From contig RHLF01000002.1 in assembly GCA_003712125.1 (NCBI GenBank), forward strand, positions 930,001 through 994,000: a stretch of DNA of 64,000 nt, given 5' to 3'. The notes beneath the pieces are model-generated. The model had not been told where the DNA came from and searched no databases. It saw only the letters and a list, made by a program, of their open reading frames with translations. Numbering within the stretch: position 1 is the first letter of the stretch; the number at the start of each line of letters is the position of its first letter. The translations under genes and the position numbers were made by a program. The DNA is from Allomuricauda sp. (GTDB lineage Bacteria; Bacteroidota; Bacteroidia; Flavobacteriales; Flavobacteriaceae). This document shows positions 15,326 through 25,006 of this stretch, one piece after another.

Positions 15326-18300
15326 TTAATCCTTTAGTTGCTCGTTTAGCCCATTAAATTGTTGCCGAACCTCTTTCAAGCGCGCCTGCACATCCTTGCC
15401 CATTACCTGATCGGCACCGTTCACCATACTGTAGAGATAAGCGATTTGTGAGACCAGCATTTCTTGCGGATAGGCTCCTTCATCATTTTTGAGTTGTGCC
15501 AAGACCCCATTCAGCTGTGCCAATCGCTTCGTGGCCGCAGCATCGTCTTTTTTGGCTTTCAATTTCTTGGTTTCCTTTTCCAAACGGTCCACCAACAAAC
15601 GGGCTTCTGAAAGCAATTGCCTGATTTCTTTTTGAAGTGCGTATTGGGCATCCAATTCTTTCGTGGTGATACCCTCGGCCGCTACCCGGGGATCGATCTG
15701 TACCACAAAATTGGCGGTCAAGTTCTTATCCCCTACGACCAGTCGGGCAGTATAGCTGCCTGGGGGTACCATGGGTCCATTTTTATACCGCTTTTTGGCT
15801 TCTTTATGCCAAGGCCCCTTGGCATTCAAGTCCCAGGCAAAACGGTTCAGCCCCTTCTTTGTCTTTAATTTCTCGTTGACATAACGGAAGGTGGTGCTCA
15901 AATTCATATTCTCCTCCTCGGCTACCGACGATTTTAGCAGGGTACTGTCGCTTACGATGGTGATGATCGGTTGCTGCTGCGCGTCGCGAATTTCAAGTTG
16001 CAGACTATCCACATCTTCTGGTAAATAGTAATCGATATAGATCGATGTTCGTGGGTACTTAGGAAAACTCCCGTTCGAACGCACATTCGGGTATCGATAG
16101 CGAATAGTGGTATCGAGTGCGAAGAGATAGGGTTGCTCCCCAAGTTGTGTGAGTTGTGGATCGCGAAGGCTGGTGATATTGTCCAAGATCCAAAAACCGC
16201 GGCCCATGGTGCTCAGGATCAGATCGCCCCTAAAGATTTTCAGGTCGGTGATCGGCGTCACGGGAAGGTTTTGTTGAAACGACCGCCAGTTTTTCCCATC
16301 ATCAAATGAGATAAATACCCCGCATTCGGTGCCGGCATACAGCAGGCCAGGCCGAACAGGATCTTCGCGCAACACCCGGGCATTGCAATCGCTTGGAATA
16401 CCATTTTGGGCAGTGCTCAACAAGGTCCAGGTAGCACCAAAATCCTCCGTTTTATAAAAATAGGGTTTGGGATCGCCCAAAAGATGACGGTCTACGGCAA
16501 TATAGGCCGTGCCCAACTCAAATATTGAAGCTGCAATCGACTCTACCCTGCCCCCTTTGGGCAATTTTTTAGGGGTCACATTGCTCCAGCTGGCGCCCCC
16601 ATCGCGGGTGACCGAGACCACCCCGTCGTTGGATCCCGTCCATATCAGGCCCTGCTGCAATTCAGACTCCCGTATCGAGTATAGCGTACTATAATACTCT
16701 TCGCCCGTGATATCGCGGGTTATGGGGCTGCCCGAAATGACCTGCTTGTCGGCTTCAAAGGCGGTCAGATCTGGTGATATGGTTTCCCATTCAAAGCCAT
16801 CGGAATCGGTTTTGTGCAAGAATTGTGAGCCGTGGTACACCACATCGGGATCATGGGGCGATACGTGTACGGGTGCCACCCGTTGAAAGCGGTATTTTAA
16901 ATCTTTTGGATTGTGGCCATAGATGTTGGAGGCACCCACATAATAGCTTTTTTCAACCCCGGTCAATTTGTTGAAGACACCAAAACGCCCCTTGCAATTG
17001 GCATAGACGATGTTGTGGTTGCCCGGTTTGGGAACAGCAGGGCCCGTTTCACAGCCCCCGGTATTGATCACCCAGGCCGATCCAGCGCTCTGTACGGCAC
17101 TAGGTGGAAAACTGGGCACGGCAATGGTCGAGTAATTGTCTTGCTGCCCCGCATACAGCCAATACGGATATTGGTCGTCGACCTCTACCTGATACAGTTC
17201 GGCCGTGGGCTGGTTGAACTGGGTAGACCATGATTTGCCCCCATTAAAACTGACATTCGCCCCACCGTCATTGGCCTGTATCAACAAATCCGGATTGGTG
17301 GGATGCAACCAAATATCGTGGTTGTCGCCATGGGGCACTTGCATTTCGTTCCAGGTTTTGCCCCCATCCTTTGATTTGATGAGGGGATTGGCATTGGAAT
17401 AGATGATATCCGGATTGGTCGGATCCAATTCGATATTGGTATAGTAGAAGGGTCGGTTTACCAAGCGTTTGTCATCAGAAATATGTTTGAACGATTTGCC
17501 CTGGTCGATTGATTTGTAGAGGCCCTGCTCCCCTTTTGGGGCTTCGATAACGGCATAGAGGATGCTCGAATTCACCGGAGAAACGGCCAGATCAATTTTA
17601 CCAATGGTCGCCTTGGGCAGGCCGTTTTCAAGTTTTGCCCAAGTCTTGCCCCCATTTACGGATTTGTAGATGCCTCCCTCCTCTTTGGAACCCCCTGAGA
17701 TGATCGTCCAGGGTTTGCGCTGCGCCTTCCAGGCCGCCGCATAGATGACATTGGGGTTTCCGGGCAGGAATTCTAGATCCACAAAACCCACCTGATCCGA
17801 AACAAAGAGCACCTTTTCCCAATTTTCACCGCCATCCGTGGTTTTGTATACCCCCCGCTCGGGATTGTTGCGAAAGGCGTTGCCAATGGCGGCCACCCAC
17901 ACCACATTGCTATTGGTAGGGTCAATTTCAACAGCCCCGATCTGCCCCACGTCTTTTAGCCCAATATGCTCCCAGGTCTTACCGGCATCGATGGATTTGT
18001 ACACCCCCTTACCGCTGATCACATTGCTGCGCAGGCCATCAGAACCGGTACCCACATACACAATGTTCGGGTCGTTTTCAGCCACCTGTATGGCCCCTAT
18101 AGATGGGGTTTCAAAAAAGCCATCGGAAACATTGTTCCAGCTGGTACCGTAATCCTCAGATTTCCATACGCCCCCACCGGAGGCGCCCAAATAAAAGGTG
18201 CCCGGTAGTAGGGCTACCCCAGTAACTGCCGTTACCCGACCCCCTCGGGCCGGACCCACGGTGCGGTATTCAAGGGCCTCAAATTGGTTTTCAGATTGGG

Positions 18301-18382
18301 CTTGCCCGTAGGCCGGTGTCGTGGTCAAACAGAAAAGGGATACAAAAAATACAAGTGAAAAAAGGGTTTTAAGCGCCTTCAT
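15326..18382 (-). CDS. Secreted BNR/sortilin-type beta-propeller protein
   Basis: A 1018-residue exported protein. A Sec signal peptide (about 26 residues, ending AYGQ) precedes a long propeller region with ten SxDxGxTW Asp-box repeats between about residues 65 and 720 (for example SEDYGTSW, SIDAGKTW, TTDGGENW, SKDGGKTW, TRDGGASW). A C-terminal beta-sandwich and a helical tail (about 900-1018) follow. Such proteins are often annotated as glycosyl hydrolases or VPS10-domain proteins, but no catalytic residues can be named. Probably periplasmic or surface-bound. It is divergent from the AsmA-like gene and seems to be monocistronic. Confidence 0.85.
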   Translation of the reverse strand: MKALKTLFSLVFFVSLFCLTTTPAYGQAQSENQFEALEYRTVGPARGGRVTAVTGVALLPGTFYLGASGGGVWKSEDYGTSWNNVSDGFFETPSIGAIQVAENDPNIVYVGTGSDGLRSNVISGKGVYKSIDAGKTWEHIGLKDVGQIGAVEIDPTNSNVVWVAAIGNAFRNNPERGVYKTTDGGENWEKVLFVSDQVGFVDLEFLPGNPNVIYAAAWKAQRKPWTIISGGSKEEGGIYKSVNGGKTWAKLENGLPKATIGKIDLAVSPVNSSILYAVIEAPKGEQGLYKSIDQGKSFKHISDDKRLVNRPFYYTNIELDPTNPDIIYSNANPLIKSKDGGKTWNEMQVPHGDNHDIWLHPTNPDLLIQANDGGANVSFNGGKSWSTQFNQPTAELYQVEVDDQYPYWLYAGQQDNYSTIAVPSFPPSAVQSAGSAWVINTGGCETGPAVPKPGNHNIVYANCKGRFGVFNKLTGVEKSYYVGASNIYGHNPKDLKYRFQRVAPVHVSPHDPDVVYHGSQFLHKTDSDGFEWETISPDLTAFEADKQVISGSPITRDITGEEYYSTLYSIRESELQQGLIWTGSNDGVVSVTRDGGASWSNVTPKKLPKGGRVESIAASIFELGTAYIAVDRHLLGDPKPYFYKTEDFGATWTLLSTAQNGIPSDCNARVLREDPVRPGLLYAGTECGVFISFDDGKNWRSFQQNLPVTPITDLKIFRGDLILSTMGRGFWILDNITSLRDPQLTQLGEQPYLFALDTTIRYRYPNVRSNGSFPKYPRTSIYIDYYLPEDVDSLQLEIRDAQQQPIITIVSDSTLLKSSVAEEENMNLSTTFRYVNEKLKTKKGLNRFAWDLNAKGPWHKEAKKRYKNGPMVPPGSYTARLVVGDKNLTANFVVQIDPRVAAEGITTKELDAQYALQKEIRQLLSEARLLVDRLEKETKKLKAKKDDAAATKRLAQLNGVLAQLKNDEGAYPQEMLVSQIAYLYSMVNGADQVMGKDVQARLKEVRQQFNGLNEQLKD

Positions 18383-18537
18383 TGGGTTGGATTAATTAGT
18401 TTTCCGACAAGGTAACAATTTTGGTGGAGGAAACTACCGAAAATTGGCCCATCGAAATGCGCTAGCAAACAATACGATGCCCCTCACATTCGTTACTTTT
18501 ATAAGACGGTTTTTCTACGAATATAAATGCAACAATC

Positions 18538-21500
18538 TTGAGGCTCAAAAAGCGCTGGAAACGGATTTTATTAGGGCTGATTGTGGTACCCCTATTGGGT
18601 ATAGGCGGCCTTTTGCTGTATGTGCAAAGCAATCAGGCCGAAATAATCAAAGCTCAGGTAGCCCAGTTGAACGAGGCCTATGCTGGCCGTATCAGCGTTG
18701 GGTCGAGCCGGGTGTCGATCGTGGGAAATTTTCCAGACCTCTCCATCAAAATTTACGATGTAAAGATCTTTGAGACCAAGGCCCCCAATGCCCCGCTGAT
18801 CATGGATGTTAAAGACCTCTATGTAGGCTTAAATATTTGGGATCTGGCCGGCGGTACCTACGACATTCAGTCCATCTTGCTACGCAACGGGGTTTTCAAT
18901 TTGGTCATTCACCCCGATAATACCACCAACCTCCAAAATTCCCTGGCCACGGCTGGCGACGCCGATTCCACTGGCACCAATATCCACCTGAAAAAGATCC
19001 GCTTAAAAAACCTGGACGTGCATACCCTTGATGAGGCCTCCCAAACCGATGTGGAGACCTTCATCTATGAAGGCCAAGGCGGCTTTCAAATTCGTGATAG
19101 CCTCATTGCCGGCCATATCGATACCGACTTGGAACTGAACATCATAAAGGCCGGTGATACCACCTTTATCCGAAAAAAGCATTTTGAAATCCATACCGAT
19201 GTGGCCTACAATGAACAGTCAGGCCTATTGGACATTGCCCCGTCGGGCATCGTGATGGAGAACGGTGATTTTGAGTTGGAGGGGTCCATCGATACCCAAA
19301 ACAATGTTGCCCTTGACCTGGCCATCAAGGGAACCAAACCCAATTTTGATATGCTCATCGCCTTTGCCCCTACCGATGTGATTCCCTTTTTGGAGAAATA
19401 CAAAAATGCCGGGGAGATCTACTTCAATGCCACCATCAAAGGTCCGGCCAACCAAGGCAACCGGCCCGCCATCAATGCTGAATTTGGTGCCGGTAAGGCC
19501 TTTCTGGAAAATACGGCCCGTGCCAAAAAAATAGACAATATGGGTTTCAAGGGGCATTTTACCAACGGGGCCAATCGAGATGCCAGCACTATGGAGTTCT
19601 CACTGACCGATATGACCGCCTCCTTGGAAAAAGGCGAGTTCAAGGGAGACCTTTTTGTGAAAAATTTTGAATCACCCGAAGTGGACATGCAGGTGGAGGC
19701 CGACTTCAATCTTGAATTTATCGCCGATTTCTTTGAATTGCAGCAGGTACAGAATGCCTCGGGTACGATTGCCCTGCAAATGAACTTTCACGATATCATC
19801 GACATCCATCAACCGGAATTGGCGTTACAGCAACTCAACCAGGCCTACTATGCGGCTTTAACGATTGAGGATTTATACTTGGAGGCTGAGGAATTACCGG
19901 TACCCATCGATGCCCTCAATGTCAACCTGCTCATGAACGGCAAGGAGGCCAATCTCAACCAATTTGATCTCGTCATGGGCAATTCAGCGGTATCCATAAG
20001 TGGATTTTTGTCGGATCTTCCGGCTGTGGTGCACCATACCAACACGCCTGTAAAAGCCCATTTGGATATCAGCTCCAAATTCTTGGACATTGCCAAATTG
20101 ACGGGTTTCTCAGCCCAAGACTCGGTTCCCACCGGCTATGACGAACAGGTAGAAAATCTCAGTCTGGGCCTTTCGTTTGAGGCTTCGGCGGCAGCTTTTA
20201 CCGAATCGACTTATTTGCCCAGGGGGGAATTCTTTATCGATAGCCTGAATGCCGAACTGAAGCATTACCCGCATCGGTTGCACGACTTTCACGCCGATGT
20301 GTTGATCGATGACCAAGATTTGAAAATCGTGGATTTTACCGGTTTTATTGACGACAGTGATTTTCATTTTGATGGGCTAATACACGATTATGCCTTTTGG
20401 CTGCAGCCCGAACGCAATGGCGATGTGGCCTTGGATGTGAACCTGACCGCCAAACAGTTGCGCCTGGAAGATCTGTTTTCCTATAAGGGCGAAAACTATG
20501 TGCCCGAAGAGTACCGCCATGAAGTTTTTGATGATCTTGCTTTGCATTTTACCTCCAAGATGCATTATGTAGATAGTGCCCTCCAATCCATTGACCTGGC
20601 CCTGGACAAACTCGATACCAAGATGGAATTGCATCCGCAGCGCTTTCATGATTTTAGGGGCAACTTCCATTACGAAGACGATCATCTGGTCATCCAAGAT
20701 TTTCATGGTGAGATTGGTGCTACCACCTTTAACCTTGACCTGAATTACTATTTGGGGGAAGACCCCACCATCAAAAAACGGGATAATTACTTGGCCCTAC
20801 AGGCCGATTATATTGATTACGATGCCTTGATCGATTTTGATCTGGGTCCACCACAGGAGACAACAGCTGCAGCCCCCACTACCGCCGATGTGGAAACACA
20901 TGCCACCGCCTTTAACCTCTATGAGTTGCCCTTTACCGATATGCGCTTGAAAGCCGACATTGGGCACTTTATCTACCATCGCATCGATCTACAAAACATC
21001 AAGGCCGATTTGCGAACCACGCCCGACCATTACATCTATGTGGATACCCTGGTCATGGATGCCGCTGGTGGTAACATTCGATTGAACGGTTATTTTAACG
21101 GCAGTGATCCGGCCCATATTTATATGCAGCCTGATCTGGTGCTTTCAAACGTGGATCTGGACAAGCTGCTCTTCAAATTTGAAAATTTTGGGCAAGACCA
21201 TCTGGTCTCTGAAAACTTACAGGGTAAACTCAGTTCCCGCATTCAGGGCAACATACGGGTGTACCCCGACCTGGTGCCCGATTTGGACCAGTCATCGATC
21301 GAGATGGAAGTCAAGGTCTTGAACGGGAAGCTGAAAAATTACGATCCCATGTTGGCCCTATCCGATTATATGGGTGATAAAAACCTGCGCAATGTGCGGT
21401 TTGACACCCTGCAAAATCGCTTGGCCATCGACAAGGGAAAAATCGATATCCCGGCCATGACCATCGAATCGACCCTGGGCCATATGGAACTGTCAGGAAC

Positions 21501-21738
21501 CCATGATAGCGAACAAAATATCGACTATTACCTGCGGATCCCCTGGAAAACGGTTCGACAGGCTACCTGGCAAAAACTGTTTGGTGGCAAACAAGATTCC
21601 CTTGCGACCCAAGAACAGGTAGATAACATTGTGGAGGCCGACCCCAACAGAAAGACCAAGTTTCTCAATGTAAAAATACAGGGCACCGTAGATGACTATA
21701 AGATTTCCTTGGGGAAGAAAAAGAACAGCGGCCGCTGA
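18538..21738 (+). CDS. AsmA-like protein (bridge-type lipid transfer family)
   Basis: A 1066-residue inner-membrane-anchored protein with one N-terminal transmembrane helix (residues 9-29) and a very long beta-rich periplasmic body, ending in an AsmA-type C-terminal domain (about 800-1040; GNIRVYPDLVPDLDQSSIEMEVKV, LSGTHDSEQNIDYYLRIP). AsmA-like proteins such as TamB and YhdP shuttle phospholipids across the periplasm. The only plausible start is TTG at 18538 (MRLKKRWKR): the nearest upstream ATG (18527) is in another frame, and no in-frame Met occurs before the transmembrane helix. Monocistronic and divergent from the propeller gene. Confidence 0.85.
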   Translation: MRLKKRWKRILLGLIVVPLLGIGGLLLYVQSNQAEIIKAQVAQLNEAYAGRISVGSSRVSIVGNFPDLSIKIYDVKIFETKAPNAPLIMDVKDLYVGLNIWDLAGGTYDIQSILLRNGVFNLVIHPDNTTNLQNSLATAGDADSTGTNIHLKKIRLKNLDVHTLDEASQTDVETFIYEGQGGFQIRDSLIAGHIDTDLELNIIKAGDTTFIRKKHFEIHTDVAYNEQSGLLDIAPSGIVMENGDFELEGSIDTQNNVALDLAIKGTKPNFDMLIAFAPTDVIPFLEKYKNAGEIYFNATIKGPANQGNRPAINAEFGAGKAFLENTARAKKIDNMGFKGHFTNGANRDASTMEFSLTDMTASLEKGEFKGDLFVKNFESPEVDMQVEADFNLEFIADFFELQQVQNASGTIALQMNFHDIIDIHQPELALQQLNQAYYAALTIEDLYLEAEELPVPIDALNVNLLMNGKEANLNQFDLVMGNSAVSISGFLSDLPAVVHHTNTPVKAHLDISSKFLDIAKLTGFSAQDSVPTGYDEQVENLSLGLSFEASAAAFTESTYLPRGEFFIDSLNAELKHYPHRLHDFHADVLIDDQDLKIVDFTGFIDDSDFHFDGLIHDYAFWLQPERNGDVALDVNLTAKQLRLEDLFSYKGENYVPEEYRHEVFDDLALHFTSKMHYVDSALQSIDLALDKLDTKMELHPQRFHDFRGNFHYEDDHLVIQDFHGEIGATTFNLDLNYYLGEDPTIKKRDNYLALQADYIDYDALIDFDLGPPQETTAAAPTTADVETHATAFNLYELPFTDMRLKADIGHFIYHRIDLQNIKADLRTTPDHYIYVDTLVMDAAGGNIRLNGYFNGSDPAHIYMQPDLVLSNVDLDKLLFKFENFGQDHLVSENLQGKLSSRIQGNIRVYPDLVPDLDQSSIEMEVKVLNGKLKNYDPMLALSDYMGDKNLRNVRFDTLQNRLAIDKGKIDIPAMTIESTLGHMELSGTHDSEQNIDYYLRIPWKTVRQATWQKLFGGKQDSLATQEQVDNIVEADPNRKTKFLNVKIQGTVDDYKISLGKKKNSGR

Positions 21739-21760
21739 TCTGAACTTACAAGCGGAAACC

Positions 21761-21781
21761 AGGCGAATTGATCTCTCGCCT
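21761..21781. other. Small hairpin after the AsmA-like gene
   Basis: AGGCGA and TCGCCT arms flank a nine-base loop, 23 bases after the stop. There is no T-run, so it is only a possible terminator. Confidence 0.3.
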
Positions 21782-21819
21782 AAATAATAACGTTTTCAGT
21801 TTAGATTGAGTCAAACCAG

Positions 21820-22047
21820 TTAATCTTCTTCATCGTTTTCGTTTGCCCTAGGTATTACCTTTGAAACTAATTCCTCGGCAGCATCCTTCCCCAAGTTAGA
21901 AACTGGATCGGAATCTGTCAAAAAACCCAAAGTTAATGCTTTGATGGCTTTGTCTGTACCTCTTCTTATCGACCTACCAAACCAACCATCTTTATCCCTA
22001 TAAGCTTTTTCATCATCTTCTTTACTAGAAAATATTCCCATTGTCAT
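21820..22047 (-). CDS. Small hydrophilic protein, unknown (75 aa)
   Basis: A 75-residue charged protein with no signal peptide. The opening (FSSKEDDEKAYRDKDGWFGRSIRRGTDKA) is strongly charged; the middle is a short amphipathic helix; the end is acidic (ANENDEED). Start at Met1, or Met3 in the MTMG context. It is in the AT-rich patch and lies 34 bases downstream of the small membrane protein gene on the same strand, so the two may be a unit. No family recognised. Confidence 0.55.
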   Translation of the reverse strand: MTMGIFSSKEDDEKAYRDKDGWFGRSIRRGTDKAIKALTLGFLTDSDPVSNLGKDAAEELVSKVIPRANENDEED

Positions 22048-22081
22048 TATTTTAAAATTTATACACTTTAAATATTAAGAT

Positions 22082-22213
22082 TCAATTTGATTTTCTCTTT
22101 TCTTCTTCTTTCACCCGTTTGATATATCCAGACTTCTTTCCCATGTAATATATAACTGAGAGAATTCCAATCAAAATGAATAATAAAATCACAATTTGCC
22201 AAGGACCCAACAT
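22082..22213 (-). CDS. Small single-pass membrane protein (43 aa)
   Basis: An ATG at 22211-22213 opens 43 codons ending in TGA. An N-terminal hydrophobic helix (LGPWQIVILLFILIGILSVIYY) is followed by a basic and charged cytosolic tail (GKKSGYIKRVKEEEKRKSN). The layout resembles the N-terminus of TatA-like or other short anchored proteins, but the FGxxKLP hinge of TatA is missing. It lies just upstream of the 75-residue gene. A clean small ORF with typical membrane topology, function unknown. Confidence 0.5.
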   Translation of the reverse strand: MLGPWQIVILLFILIGILSVIYYMGKKSGYIKRVKEEEKRKSN

Positions 22214-22423
22214 GTATTTCAATTTTTGTTAATTAATCTTTCTTTACCAGTTCTCTTCTTGGGGCATAGATTAAATGATAATACTAATAGTCCCTTTAAA
22301 ATTAGAAATTGATTGTCAAAAAACACTGCACAAAAACCATAGAATTTATACGGTTTTCATGCAATTATTTCCAAAATTTTATAGATATATTGCCACCTCT
22401 CCTATTCCTAATTAACCATCAAA

Positions 22424-23449
22424 ATGATAAAAACCAATCTTTTAAAAACCATTGTAACCAGCGCCCTTATTTGTTCTATTTTTTCCTGTAAAAGGGCCAG
22501 AGCTGAAGACCAAGAAATTGTTAATGATTTAGATAGCCTAAAAGTTCAATATGAAGAATTTATAAATGCAATTGCTGTATTAGAGAATTACAATAAAATT
22601 AGTGAGGATCAAAAACTTGACATATATGTTCTTGATAATGGCACCAAAAAAAATATGATTGCCGGGCTTTATGCTTCTGAAGATATATTTGTTGAGCCTG
22701 TGCATTCAGATTCGAAAGAATTTTCTATGCCATTTCTCAGTTTTAGCAAGCATGTTAATCCTGTTGAGGCAACTTCTGCTGATGAGCTCAAATCCTTTAT
22801 GGAACTTGCTCGAGTTGCAGAATTAACAAGCATTGAATCCCTTAAAAGTTTTAGTGACTCATCAAATAAGAGTTTTTTGGCTTTACCTCAAAAGAGTGGG
22901 CGGGAAACATATACAAACATCAAATTATCCCATGTTGATGATAGTACGATTGCTGAATTCGGGATTTCTGCAGTCATTGGTAATGACGAAGCTGTAATTC
23001 AGCTACAAGAAGAGAACGTTGCTCTTCCAGAAATGCGTTTCAATGCGATAAGCAACCAACTTTGGGAACAAATAAAACTTAACTATGGTGATTTTGTATC
23101 AAATATGACTTTTGAGGAGACCATAGAAAAACTGAATTCGCTAAAAAACTCTCGGATTCAATACGTATGGGAAAATGACAATACCGTTGGGGATATTGCA
23201 CTCACAATTGATGGTAAGTCGGTTGATATTCGTGAAAATGAGATTGAAGGTATTGACATACCATTACATGGTAAACTTGGATGCGAATTAGAAATTGATG
23301 GTGGTTACGGTAATTATTCCTTTAAGGTATCAAAGGTTTATTTTGAAGACGACACCGAAGGTAAAATTAAACTTGACCCTAGAAAAATAAAATCTACAGC
23401 TGAAGATAAGCCATATGATACATTTACAATCATTATTGAAGAGAAATGA
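22424..23449 (+). CDS. Hypothetical lipoprotein, coupled to an outer-membrane barrel
   Basis: A 341-residue protein with a lipoprotein signal (LICSIFSC, Cys22). The N-terminal half is helical (DSLKVQYEEFINAIAVLENY...), and the C-terminal ~100 residues look beta-rich (DIALTIDGKSVDIRENEIEGIDIPLHGKL). No known motif. Its last four bases overlap the start of the next gene (ATGA), so the two proteins are made together. The AT-rich composition and unusual codons compared with the flanks suggest acquisition, but no mobility gene is seen. Confidence 0.65.
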   Translation: MIKTNLLKTIVTSALICSIFSCKRARAEDQEIVNDLDSLKVQYEEFINAIAVLENYNKISEDQKLDIYVLDNGTKKNMIAGLYASEDIFVEPVHSDSKEFSMPFLSFSKHVNPVEATSADELKSFMELARVAELTSIESLKSFSDSSNKSFLALPQKSGRETYTNIKLSHVDDSTIAEFGISAVIGNDEAVIQLQEENVALPEMRFNAISNQLWEQIKLNYGDFVSNMTFEETIEKLNSLKNSRIQYVWENDNTVGDIALTIDGKSVDIRENEIEGIDIPLHGKLGCELEIDGGYGNYSFKVSKVYFEDDTEGKIKLDPRKIKSTAEDKPYDTFTIIIEEK

Positions 23450-24840
23450 GCATTACTAAAGTTTTTTTTAAATTTCTTTTGATGGTACTTCCGTTTACTG
23501 TACTATCCCAGAATTTATTACAAGATCAAGATGGGTTTAGCAACATAATTGTTCCATCAACATTGTTGAATTTGGACATTACCAACAAAGTGGCCACTTT
23601 CGATTTTATCAATGATTACTCTTTTAGTTCTACCCGTAGTCTTTACTATGGAATACAGATAAAAGGAAAGGTCGAAAATGATGCAGGAGTAATTTTTACA
23701 AATGAGAAAATTGCATCAAATAGTAGTTTGAGTCTTTTATTTGGGTATTCAACCAAATCGCAAATAAGAAATAAGGACAAAAGACTTCAAGCAATAATCA
23801 ATAGAACCAACCTACTTACCAATGATCTTGAAGATGCGAAGAAACAGTTGAATAAGTATGTTGACGAGATTAATGAAAGCTTGACTTTTACAAATCCTTT
23901 GTTAGAAGTTATTAAATCAAAATCATCCCTTAAAGACAAGAAAATAATTAATACCAAGGTAATTTCTCAACATATAAAATCACTAAATGCCTCTTATAAA
24001 AGTGCATTAAACAATTTAAATAAGGAAAATGAGAAACTTGGTGATGAGAATAAAAAAAGAGCGGGGCTAGAAAGGATAGATTCACTAATTGATGCCGCTA
24101 ATCCTTATTACACCGAAATATCCAATCGGTTGGCCATCATGTTAAATATAGCTCAGGACATTGATAAAAAGTTTAGTGAGTACAACGATTTTGATAAAAC
24201 ATTGAATTTTTTTAGAAGACGTGATTTGTGGTTTGCTAGAGGTGGCTTTAACGGCTCTAGTTTCAAGTATGATGATGTGCCCGATGCCACAACTATATCT
24301 GAACGTTTTGATGATGTCACCTTTAATGGTTGGAACATTGAAGCAGGATATAATTTTAACAGGAGACTCACCTACTTTGGGTTAAGTATTAGCAGTATGT
24401 ATACGAATAACCTGTCTGGACTCGATGATACCACATATACGCTAAAGACATCTGGCGATCAGATAACAGATGGTGACTTTTCAACCAGCAAAACGATAAC
24501 CGCCATGTCTGGTGAATTTGAAAAATTCACCAGGACATCTATCAATATCGATTTTTCAAGGGTGATGAGAGTCAACAAACAAGACAACCTTTATTTATCA
24601 GCAAATGCCTATTTAAGGCGCAGATTTTATTCTAATTCAACAAGTCTAAAGAATAACACTGTTTTAGGTGTGGGCTTAAATGCAATCAATAGTAAAAAAG
24701 GTTCCTTGTTGGGCGGTATTTTTGTTCAAACTAATGATTTGTCAGGTGCCAATGCTGGTGAGGACAGCACTTTAGGGAAAAGAATAACATTTGGTGTTAT
24801 TGCCAAAGCATCATTCAAAGCAACCTCGATTAGGGATTAA
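23446..24840 (+). CDS. Coiled-coil outer-membrane beta-barrel protein, unknown
   Basis: A 464-residue exported protein. A signal peptide (about 21 residues ending TVLSQ) leads into a beta domain (residues 22-100). A long helical/coiled-coil segment follows (about 105-260; INRTNLLTNDLEDAKKQLNKYVDEINESL, NKENEKLGDENKKRAGLERIDS). The C-terminal ~200 residues show at least eight amphipathic strands with aromatic girdles (WFARGGFNG, GWNIEAGYNF, FGLSISSMYT, LYLSANAYLRRR, GLNAIN, GGIFVQT, ITFGVIAKASFK). The end matches an outer-membrane barrel. Together with the coupled lipoprotein this looks like an undescribed two-part surface assembly. Confidence 0.6.
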   Translation: MSITKVFFKFLLMVLPFTVLSQNLLQDQDGFSNIIVPSTLLNLDITNKVATFDFINDYSFSSTRSLYYGIQIKGKVENDAGVIFTNEKIASNSSLSLLFGYSTKSQIRNKDKRLQAIINRTNLLTNDLEDAKKQLNKYVDEINESLTFTNPLLEVIKSKSSLKDKKIINTKVISQHIKSLNASYKSALNNLNKENEKLGDENKKRAGLERIDSLIDAANPYYTEISNRLAIMLNIAQDIDKKFSEYNDFDKTLNFFRRRDLWFARGGFNGSSFKYDDVPDATTISERFDDVTFNGWNIEAGYNFNRRLTYFGLSISSMYTNNLSGLDDTTYTLKTSGDQITDGDFSTSKTITAMSGEFEKFTRTSINIDFSRVMRVNKQDNLYLSANAYLRRRFYSNSTSLKNNTVLGVGLNAINSKKGSLLGGIFVQTNDLSGANAGEDSTLGKRITFGVIAKASFKATSIRD

Positions 24841-25006
24841 ATTGGATATTTTTTTCTGGCTCCCTTCAAATTCCACTTTTGAATTACTTTCAATAACCTG
24901 TTTTAGGAATTTTACAAGTACTTCAAATTCTCAATAATTCAATCCACAGGAATTTGAGCGCTTTTAAAAAGAGTCAGAAATAATAACAATCAATTTATGT
25001 AACTTG

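Noticed and set aside
24865-24883. TTCAAA/TTTGAA hairpin after the outer-membrane barrel gene
   Set aside because: Short AT-only stem without T-run; not convincing as a terminator.
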